A stretch of 7,554 nt of DNA, from assembly GCA_031376455.1 (NCBI GenBank), contig JANMDU010000031.1, positions 1 through 7,554 on the forward strand, written 5' to 3'. Below the pieces are notes generated by a model that ran no database searches, was not told the origin of the DNA, and saw only the letters and a program-made list of their open reading frames with translations. The stretch's first letter is position 1; every line of letters starts with the position of its first letter. Made by a program: the position numbers and the translations under genes. Of this stretch, positions 1 to 5,811 are shown piece by piece. Origin of the DNA: JANMDU01 sp031376455. Its GTDB lineage: Bacteria > Pseudomonadota > Gammaproteobacteria > Burkholderiales > Burkholderiaceae_C.

Positions 1-102
1 AGTTGGAGGCATTCCGCCCGCCTTCATGGTGGAGTACCACAAATCAGTCGGGCGAAATGCCTCCAACTCGCGGCCTGTTGGCTACTCACAAAATCTTCAT
101 GC
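1..102 (+). repeat. Palindromic dispersed repeat, left copy
   Basis: This stretch matches the reverse complement of 7446-7547 without gaps (position p pairs with 7548-p). Counting by hand, 61 of the first 79 columns agree and 76 of all 102. Three blocks are identical: 15-23, 41-52 and 65-79 (AACTCGCGGCCTGTT). The copy is itself palindromic: 1-20 and 49-68 are complementary at 19 of 20 positions, with a 28-base loop that holds a small GTGG-AGTA-CCAC hairpin (29-40). Sequence after position 68 (CGCGG) suggests the stem continues upstream of the window, so this copy is probably cut by the window edge. No coding potential is convincing here. It may be a REP-like intergenic element or a transcript-end structure; its mobility and function are unknown. 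Confidence 0.75.
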
Positions 103-252
103 AAAAACGCTCCCGCAGGCCGATAGGCGCGCTAACAATACAAAAAGCAGTATTTTCAAAGAAAAACAACCTATTCGCCGACCTAGAGTATGCGCAGAGT
201 GCTATCAAATGCATAGTGTCGAGACATGATCTTCCAAATACATGCTAGTGAC

Positions 253-282
253 CTGACAAAGCATTGATTTAGCCGCTACACT
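253..282 (+). promoter_or_regulatory. Possible sigma70 promoter for the CobW-family gene
   Basis: A -35-like CTGACA (253-258, five of six consensus bases) is followed after 18 bases by a -10-like TACACT (277-282, four of six). Transcription would start near 289, giving a leader of about 30 bases before the ATG at 321. I see no clear Zur or other metal-responsive operator around it. This is pattern matching only. Confidence 0.35.
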
Positions 283-320
283 CCCCACCTTCTGCGAACA
301 GCTAAACTGGGTAAATTATC

Positions 321-1400
321 ATGGCTTTGATCCCCGCAACCATACTCACCGGCTTCTTGGGCAGCGGTAAAACTACCCTGCTCAAACGCGTGCTTTCCGA
401 GGCGCATGGTCAAAAAATTGCTATTATTGAAAACGAGTTTGGCGAAGAAAATATTGATGCCGACATTTTGGTCAGCGATGTTAAAGAGCAGATCATCCAG
501 ATGAGCAATGGCTGCATTTGCTGCACCATCCGCGAAGATTTGCGCACCACCTTGCGCGATCTGGCAGAGAAAAAGCGCAAAGGTGAGCTCGATTTTGAGC
601 GCATTGTGATTGAGACGACGGGTCTTGCAGATCCAGGGCCTGTCGCGCAAACCTTTTTTATGGACGATGAGATTGCCGAGCAATACCTGCTTGACTCCAT
701 CCTCACTTTGGTCGATGCCAAGCATGCAGTGAACCAACTCAACGACCGCCAAGAAGCGCGCCGCCAAGTGGGTTTTGCCGATCAAATCTTCATCAGCAAG
801 AGTGATTTGGTGGCCAAGGATGAGGTGGATGCGCTGATTCATCGCTTGAAGCACATGAACCCCCGCGCCCCGATGCGCACGGTGAATTTTGGCGATGTCA
901 AAATCTCAGAAGTTTTTGATCTGCGCGGCTTTAATCTCAATGCCAAGCTCGATATTGATCCCGATTTCCTCAAGGAAGACGATCACGATCATGCGCACCA
1001 CGACAATAAAGAAGATGAGCATTGCGATCACCCTTCACACAAGCATGAGCACGCTGGCGAACATGACGGGCAGGGTGGCCACCATCATCACCACGACGAT
1101 GATGTCAAAAGCTTCGTTTTCCGCTCCGAAAAGGCCTTTGACCCCGCAAAACTAGAAGACTTTTTGGGCGCCATCGTGAACGTCTATGGCCCGCGCATGT
1201 TGCGCTACAAAGGCGTGCTCAGCATGCAAGGCACGGAGCGCAAGGTCATCTTCCAGGGCGTGCATCAGCTCATGGGCTCGGATTTAGGCCCTAAATGGGA
1301 GCAGGGCGAGCAGCGTCTTTCAAAAATGGTCTTTATCGGGCTCGATTTACCTAAAGATATTTTTCTGCAGGGCTTGGAGCAATGCTTGATCGCCCAATGA
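321..1400 (+). CDS. YjiA-like CobW-family GTPase, probable metal chaperone
   Basis: This encodes a G3E-family GTPase of the CobW/COG0523 group, 359 aa, expected in the cytosol and thought to use GTP to handle or deliver metal ions such as zinc or cobalt. Visible motifs: Walker A GFLGSGKT (11-18); ENEFGE (37-42) with E37 at the metal-ligand position of E. coli YjiA; the hallmark CxCC metal motif C65-I-C67-C68; ETTGLADP (98-105) as the Walker B/switch region; SKSD (159-162) at the base-recognition position. A linker at about 219-260 carries 15 histidines, five of them consecutive (254-258). The CobW C-terminal domain follows, with LRYKG, FQGV and MVFIG blocks as in YjiA. The ATG at 321 puts Walker A at the usual place, but the Shine-Dalgarno signal is weak. 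The gene is intact. The true metal and client cannot be read from the sequence. dksA starts 247 bases downstream. Confidence 0.93.
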   Translation: MALIPATILTGFLGSGKTTLLKRVLSEAHGQKIAIIENEFGEENIDADILVSDVKEQIIQMSNGCICCTIREDLRTTLRDLAEKKRKGELDFERIVIETTGLADPGPVAQTFFMDDEIAEQYLLDSILTLVDAKHAVNQLNDRQEARRQVGFADQIFISKSDLVAKDEVDALIHRLKHMNPRAPMRTVNFGDVKISEVFDLRGFNLNAKLDIDPDFLKEDDHDHAHHDNKEDEHCDHPSHKHEHAGEHDGQGGHHHHHDDDVKSFVFRSEKAFDPAKLEDFLGAIVNVYGPRMLRYKGVLSMQGTERKVIFQGVHQLMGSDLGPKWEQGEQRLSKMVFIGLDLPKDIFLQGLEQCLIAQ

Positions 1401-1528
1401 AACGGATCAGGAAGACCATTGAAATGAAATACCTGTTAGTTTCGTGACTTTTTGGTGAATGAGAGCGAAGGAGAATCCTGTGATTGATGTATTTTTAAAC
1501 TTGCTGGGATTGCGGGCGGGTAAGTCGC

Positions 1529-1534
1529 TACAAT
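1529..1534 (+). promoter_or_regulatory. Possible -10 element for dksA
   Basis: TACAAT matches the sigma70 -10 consensus at five of six positions and sits in the GCTACAATCGCG context common before betaproteobacterial genes. No good -35 lies at 16-18 bases; TTGCTG (1501-1506) is 22 bases away. A start near 1541 would give a leader of about 107 bases. It would also exclude the in-frame codons at 1459 and 1480 as starts for this transcript, which supports the ATG at 1648. Confidence 0.35.
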
Positions 1535-1611
1535 CGCGCGCCGACTATCAATCGGTGAGTCGCCAGAAAAGAGGTATAAAACTGGTTGATTCAGCAAGCA
1601 AGCAAGGCCAA

Positions 1612-1640
1612 CCTCAGGCCAGCGCTGCCGCCTTGAGGAG
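1612..1640 (+). promoter_or_regulatory. dksA ribosome binding site inside a possible hairpin
   Basis: GAGGAG (1635-1640) lies seven bases before the ATG at 1648 and is the best ribosome binding site in the region, so it decides the start. It overlaps a predicted stem: CCTCAGGC (1612-1619) can pair with GCCTTGAGG (1630-1638), giving eight pairs with one bulged T and a 10-base loop. Folding would hide most of the ribosome binding site, so translation could be controlled. No known riboswitch class is recognised. Confidence 0.4.
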
Positions 1641-1647
1641 ACAAGAC

Positions 1648-2982
1648 ATGAAAACCACAGCCAACAAATCCAAAGTAACGACAATGAGCAAAAGTGCTGC
1701 AAAGGCCAAGCCAGCAGCCAAAAAAGCAATCGTCAAAGCCCAGGCCAAGCCATTGGTTAAAACTGCTGCCAAAACCGCCAGCAAATCAGCCGGCGCGACC
1801 AAGGCGATAACAAAGTCAGCTGCAAAAACGTCATCGAAATCGATGGCTAAGCCGTCAGTTAAGCCATCAGTTAAAGCGCCCGTTAAAGCTCTTGCCAAGC
1901 CGCTGTCCAAGACAAAGCCGACGACTGCGGTTAAGCCTGCAGCCAAAATGCCGGTCAAAAAGGCACCTGTCAAGCCCAGCGCCAAGCCACAATCCAAGCC
2001 GCAACCCAAGCCAGTTGCCAAAGCACCCGTCAAAACGGCTACCAAAGTGGCTGTGAAAGCTGCCGCTAAACCGGCAGCGAAGCCGACTCCAAAATCATCC
2101 GCTAAATCGCCATCTCCGGCACAGAAGAAAGTGCCTTTGAAATCTAGTCAAAAAAATTCGGTTCAAGCCGCTGGTAAGCCACAAGCAAAGCCACCGATTC
2201 AACCTGTCACTAAACTCATCTCTAAACCCGCCTTAAAACCAGTGACCCTTCCAGCCAGTCAGGCGATAGCCAAGCCAGCCGCCAAATCTTCATCCAAATC
2301 ACCGGCCAAAGCAGCAGCGCCTGCGAATACAGCTCCCCCTGTTGCGAGTGCGAAGCCAGTTGCGCCCCCACCAGCGCCGCCCAAGCCCACCAAAGCGGGT
2401 GCGCGCGTTGTCCCCTCTTACTCCCCTTCAGCGGCCAACATGTCGCCTCACGGCGGCAATACAGCGGCCAAGGCCAGCTTCACCCTGTCTGCCCCGGTCC
2501 TCGCACCTCCCCCTCAAATCGTCTTCAAAAAAGACGCTAAATTGGCCAATAATTGGAAAACCAAAACGGCGGACCAACTCTCCGATGCTGAGGTGAGCGC
2601 TATGCCCGATAGCGAATATATGAATGCCACGCAATTGGCTTTCTTCCGTGGCAAGCTCGTCGCTTTGAAAAATGGAATTCTCTCCAATGCTGGTGAGACC
2701 ACAGAGCATTTGCGCGAAGACACCTCTGTGGTGCCTGATCCGGCAGATCGCGCGACGATTGAAGAAGAGCACGCACTCGAGTTGCGCACCCGTGATCGCG
2801 AGCGCAAACTGCTCAAGAAAATTGAGCAATCTATCCTGAGCATTGATGCTGACGAGTACGGTTACTGCGATGAGACGGGCGAGCCAATTGGCGTGCCACG
2901 TTTGATCGCCCGCCCCACGGCGACGCTTTCGCTGGAGGCACAACAGCGGCGCGAGCTTAAGCAGAAGATGTTTGGAGATTAA
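1648..2982 (+). CDS. dksA: RNA polymerase-binding DksA with long Lys/Ala/Pro-rich N-terminal tail
   Basis: DksA enters the RNA polymerase secondary channel and, with ppGpp, redirects transcription from rRNA promoters during starvation. The core occupies about residues 310-444 of 444. EYMN (323-326) begins the conserved part. The coiled-coil tip is DPADRA with D364, D367 and A369, matching E. coli D71, D74 and A76. A conserved EEEHALELRTRDRERKLLKK helix follows. The zinc-finger region reads C407-x2-T410-x17-S428-x2-A431, so only one of the four zinc cysteines remains; this is the DksA2-like arrangement common in Burkholderiales. Residues 1 to about 250 are low-complexity KPAAK/KAPVK-type sequence resembling histone H1 tails, then a Pro-rich linker runs to about 305. 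E. coli DksA is 151 aa, so the tail is exceptional. The start at 1648 has a strong GAGGAG. The frame stays open to 1459, and a GTG at 1480 also has AAGGAG upstream; both are less likely. Confidence 0.93.
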   Translation: MKTTANKSKVTTMSKSAAKAKPAAKKAIVKAQAKPLVKTAAKTASKSAGATKAITKSAAKTSSKSMAKPSVKPSVKAPVKALAKPLSKTKPTTAVKPAAKMPVKKAPVKPSAKPQSKPQPKPVAKAPVKTATKVAVKAAAKPAAKPTPKSSAKSPSPAQKKVPLKSSQKNSVQAAGKPQAKPPIQPVTKLISKPALKPVTLPASQAIAKPAAKSSSKSPAKAAAPANTAPPVASAKPVAPPPAPPKPTKAGARVVPSYSPSAANMSPHGGNTAAKASFTLSAPVLAPPPQIVFKKDAKLANNWKTKTADQLSDAEVSAMPDSEYMNATQLAFFRGKLVALKNGILSNAGETTEHLREDTSVVPDPADRATIEEEHALELRTRDRERKLLKKIEQSILSIDADEYGYCDETGEPIGVPRLIARPTATLSLEAQQRRELKQKMFGD

Positions 2983-3045
2983 GGCGCAGATCGCGTTAAA
3001 CGCATCAATTCAAGCTAGACTCTAAAAAAACTCCTAACGCTGTTT

Positions 3046-5118
3046 ATGGCAAAAGACGAAACCTCACCCGGCGGCTTGCTGTCCAAGATGGTGAAATTCG
3101 TGCGCAGCCCGGGCACGCAGTGGAACGATCTGGACAATCCCAATTCATCCAGAGATGGCGCCTTAAGCAAGCAAGCGCTTAAAGAGATGATCGAGCGCAA
3201 AAAGCGCAACGATTTCGTGCGCAAGCGTGAGTTCGATATGCTGCGCAAATTGCGCAGGCGTGAAGCGACGGGCGGTAGCCCTAGTGAAGCAGAAGCCAGG
3301 CCTTCTTTCTTCCAAAGCTCGATGCCATCGCGGCCCGATGACCGTGCGATGACGCTTAAGAAAATTGACGAAATCGAAGCGCAGATGTCGATGCAGTGGT
3401 GGAAAACCAAACATGGCACGAGCGGCGCCCCATCGCTCATCAATCCAAGTTCTGGGTTTGCAAACTCAAACGCAGCGGCACCAGCGGGTTCGCCAAATCC
3501 TGGACAACCTGCGGCGCAAGCTGGCAGCATGGCCTACGCCCGTACAGAAGCAGACGATCTCCAAAACAGCATTGCACGCAGAGTTGGGATGCTGCCAGCG
3601 CAGGGTGTCGTGCCAAAACTAGAACAAGTTGCAGCTGTTGCTTCGCGTAGCGTTGCGCCAGCGTCGGCTGCATCTGTATCGACACAATCAAGCGCCGCGA
3701 ACTCGCCGCAAAGGCCTGCTTCATCCGCCACACAAGCTTCTGGAGCTTTACCGATCGCCTCTGTTAGTGCTTCAACAAATGCGCCTTTCGGTGCGGCAAG
3801 CCCCGCGCGCACCTCAGCAACAATGGATCAAAGCAATTCATTGGATTTCACCGCTGAGTTCTCGCCAGCGCTTAAGCCAGTGATCAAAGCCTCGCCGTTT
3901 TCTGCAGTGCGTGCGCCAGCAGCCGCAGCAAAATCCAATAACGGATTGGGCGGTTTGGCAGCTTCTTACGAAGCATCAGGCACTACAACGGGTTTTTCTG
4001 CATCCAAATTGTTTGCCATTGTGGTGGATGAAGTGCAGCACGATCCAGAATTGGAAGAGGCTGCGATTCGGTTTGCCAACGGCGATGATGGGGGTGCAGA
4101 AGCCGGGCTGCTCGATGCTGTGAGCGCCAGAGGCTCGCGCCATCAGCACGAAGAGACCTGGCTCACATTGTTTGATCTGTACCGTGCCACGGGTCAATAT
4201 GATCGATTTGAGAGCTTGGCTATCGACTTTGCTAGCAAATTCGGTCGCTCTTCACCTGCATGGTTTTCTATCCCAGATATGGTCAGTCAAATCACTGGCG
4301 CTGAGGCAAAAGCACCCACTGGAATGCGTAAAGCAGATTGGAAGTGTCCGGCCGTCTTGGGTATTCAATCGGTGGCAGCATTGAAAGCTGCGCTCGTCCA
4401 ATCAAGTATGCCGTGGACGCTCGAATGGGCAGCCATTCAAAGCATTGACGATTCCGCAGTCGCGCCCCTAACGACGCTGCTGTTGTCGTGGGCCTCCGAG
4501 CTAGTGCAATTGCGTATGGCGCATAGCCAGCAACTGGAAAAAATTCTGCGCGACGGCGCACCCTCTGGTGTGAGCACCACAGAACCAGCGCGCTGGAATT
4601 TGCTGCTCGCTTATCTCAGGGTGGCGCATCGCCCTGATGAATTTGAAATGGCTGCATTGGATTTTTGCGTCACCTACGAGGTTTCTCCACCGTCTTGGGA
4701 AAGCGCACGCTGCGAGTTCAAACTACTGGATGCGGATGGCAATACCGGATTGGGGCAAACCATTGTGGGAGAAGCGGTACGTGATTCCGTTCAGTCTGAG
4801 CTACAGACTGAAACAGGATCATCCACAGTCATGGCACAACTCCTGTCAGTTGAGTTATCGGGCCAAATCATGGGCGAGCCAGGGCCTGTGCTGGATAAAC
4901 TTGAGGCACGTCTGGCAGGTGCCGACATGATGATCATCTCTTGCGCAAAATTGGTACGCGTTGATTTTTCTGCGGCGGGCAGCTTGCTCAATTGGGTTAC
5001 GGCGCGGCAATCGGAAGGTCGCCTCGTGCAATTTACAGATGTGCACCGCTTGGTGGCTGCATTCTTCCATGTGATTGGTATTAGCGAGTACGCAAAAGTC
5101 TTGACGCGTCTCGATTGA
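3046..5118 (+). CDS. STAS-domain protein with two tryptophan-bounded repeats, function unknown
   Basis: This 690-residue protein probably belongs to a family found between dksA and hslV in Burkholderiales; its function is not known to me. Residues 1 to about 75 are a basic conserved block (LLSKMVKFVR, then a KQALKEMIERKKRNDFVRKREF helix). KKIDEIEAQMSMQWWKTK follows near 105-122. About 130-300 is Ala/Ser/Pro-rich and probably disordered. Two helical repeats, W372-W406 and W517-W551, have identical spacing and share 12 of 35 residues, including D-x-F-E, A-x-D-F and S-x-P-x-W; they resemble TPR units such as those in FimV. The C-terminus (about 590-690) is STAS-like, with SCAKLVRVDFSAAG (632-645) and S642 at the position of the regulatory serine of anti-sigma antagonists. 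No signal peptide or membrane segment is seen, so a cytosolic scaffold or regulator is an inference. The ATG at 3046 lacks a clear Shine-Dalgarno but keeps the conserved N-terminus. Confidence 0.88.
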   Translation: MAKDETSPGGLLSKMVKFVRSPGTQWNDLDNPNSSRDGALSKQALKEMIERKKRNDFVRKREFDMLRKLRRREATGGSPSEAEARPSFFQSSMPSRPDDRAMTLKKIDEIEAQMSMQWWKTKHGTSGAPSLINPSSGFANSNAAAPAGSPNPGQPAAQAGSMAYARTEADDLQNSIARRVGMLPAQGVVPKLEQVAAVASRSVAPASAASVSTQSSAANSPQRPASSATQASGALPIASVSASTNAPFGAASPARTSATMDQSNSLDFTAEFSPALKPVIKASPFSAVRAPAAAAKSNNGLGGLAASYEASGTTTGFSASKLFAIVVDEVQHDPELEEAAIRFANGDDGGAEAGLLDAVSARGSRHQHEETWLTLFDLYRATGQYDRFESLAIDFASKFGRSSPAWFSIPDMVSQITGAEAKAPTGMRKADWKCPAVLGIQSVAALKAALVQSSMPWTLEWAAIQSIDDSAVAPLTTLLLSWASELVQLRMAHSQQLEKILRDGAPSGVSTTEPARWNLLLAYLRVAHRPDEFEMAALDFCVTYEVSPPSWESARCEFKLLDADGNTGLGQTIVGEAVRDSVQSELQTETGSSTVMAQLLSVELSGQIMGEPGPVLDKLEARLAGADMMIISCAKLVRVDFSAAGSLLNWVTARQSEGRLVQFTDVHRLVAAFFHVIGISEYAKVLTRLD

Positions 5119-5132
5119 CGTCACTTTTTTTT
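5094..5132 (+). terminator. Possible intrinsic terminator at the end of the STAS gene
   Basis: AAAAGT (5094-5099) can pair with ACTTTT (5123-5128), and GACG (5103-5106) with CGTC (5119-5122). This forms a ten-pair stem with a CTT bulge and a 12-base loop, and a run of eight T spans 5125-5132. The stem overlaps the last codons and stop of the upstream gene. If active, it would separate hslVU transcription from the STAS gene. The bulge and the low GC of the outer stem make it uncertain. Confidence 0.4.
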
Positions 5133-5140
5133 CTCGCGCG

Positions 5141-5155
5141 CTGCAAGCGTTGCAG
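5141..5155. repeat. Short hairpin upstream of hslV
   Basis: CTGCAA (5141-5146) and TTGCAG (5150-5155) form a perfect six-pair stem with a three-base loop in the hslV leader, 24 bases before the start codon. No U tract follows. It may be a leader RNA structure or an operator; no known family is recognised. Confidence 0.35.
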
Positions 5156-5179
5156 TCGCACTTATCTGGGCTTCAAATC

Positions 5180-5743
5180 ATGCAACAGTTTCACGGCACG
5201 ACCATCATCAGCGTACGCCGCAAAACAAGCCAGGGCTGGCAAGTTGCCATCGGAGGTGATGGGCAAGTCACTTTGGGCAATATCGTCATCAAAGGAACGG
5301 CGCGAAAAGTCCGCAAGCTGTATCACGACAAAGTCTTGGCGGGTTTTGCAGGCGCCACCGCAGATGCCTTTACGCTCTTCGAACGCTTTGAAGGTAAGCT
5401 GGAAAAACATCAAGGCCATCTTGTCCGCGCTGCGATTGAGCTGACCAAAGACTGGCGCACGGATCGCGTGTTGCGCCGCTTGGAGGCGATGCTTGCAGTG
5501 GCCAACCATGAGTCTTCTCTGATCATCACCGGGAACGGCGATGTTTTAGAGCCTGAGCACGGCATCGTTGCGATTGGTTCGGGTGGCGCGTATGCACAGG
5601 CCAGCGCGAAAGCTTTGCTCGACAACACCGATCTGAGCGCATCAGAGATCGTGAAAAAATCTTTGGAAATTGCGGGTGAGCTGTGCATCTACACCAATAT
5701 GCATCACACCATTGAGACTCTTGATGAGCTATCCATGAAGTAG
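5180..5743 (+). CDS. hslV: HslV, peptidase subunit of the HslUV protease
   Basis: HslV is the threonine peptidase of the cytosolic ATP-dependent HslUV (ClpQY) protease, a double-hexameric chamber related to the proteasome beta subunit. This 187-aa protein has MQQFHG followed by TTIISVRR, so T7 is the likely catalytic nucleophile once the short leader is removed. D27 and K43 correspond to mature D17 and K33 of the E. coli enzyme. GFAGATADAFTLFERFE, KDWRTDR, SLIITGNGDV and IAIGSGGAYAQ-type blocks are intact in the usual order. Compared with my recollection of E. coli HslV, there are four extra residues in the turn after VRR (K15 to Q21). The ATG at 5180 fits the family; an in-frame TTG at 5150 would add ten residues and is unlikely. 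The ribosome binding site is weak. It precedes hslU by 68 bases on the same strand, the standard pair. I could not identify a heat-shock sigma32 promoter. Confidence 0.96.
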   Translation: MQQFHGTTIISVRRKTSQGWQVAIGGDGQVTLGNIVIKGTARKVRKLYHDKVLAGFAGATADAFTLFERFEGKLEKHQGHLVRAAIELTKDWRTDRVLRRLEAMLAVANHESSLIITGNGDVLEPEHGIVAIGSGGAYAQASAKALLDNTDLSASEIVKKSLEIAGELCIYTNMHHTIETLDELSMK

Positions 5744-5811
5744 CGCTCTGCGCAGCATCTGAAGCTTAAAGCCGCGCATTGATTCCTATTTTTAATACGA
5801 AAAGACCACAC

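Noticed and set aside
3..248. Open frames of 81 and 67 codons at the left end
   Set aside because: They run through the palindromic repeat, have no clear ribosome binding site and no recognisable protein content.
305..325. Zur-like operator before the CobW-family gene
   Set aside because: GTAAATTATC is AT-rich but lacks the extended dyad symmetry expected of a Zur site.
1459..1647. Longer dksA start at 1459 or GTG at 1480 (AAGGAG upstream)
   Set aside because: The extension resembles no DksA sequence, and a likely promoter lies inside it; ATG 1648 has a better ribosome binding site. The GTG remains a minor possibility.
1614..2045. Leu/Ala-rich minus-strand frame that looks hydrophobic, like membrane segments
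   Set aside because: It is the complement of the Lys/Ala/Pro tail of DksA; repeated AAGCC-type codons read backwards give Leu, Gly and Ala.
5116..5123. TGACGTCA palindrome as a regulator site
   Set aside because: It lies inside the terminator-like stem and eight-base palindromes are common; no specific bacterial regulator is indicated.
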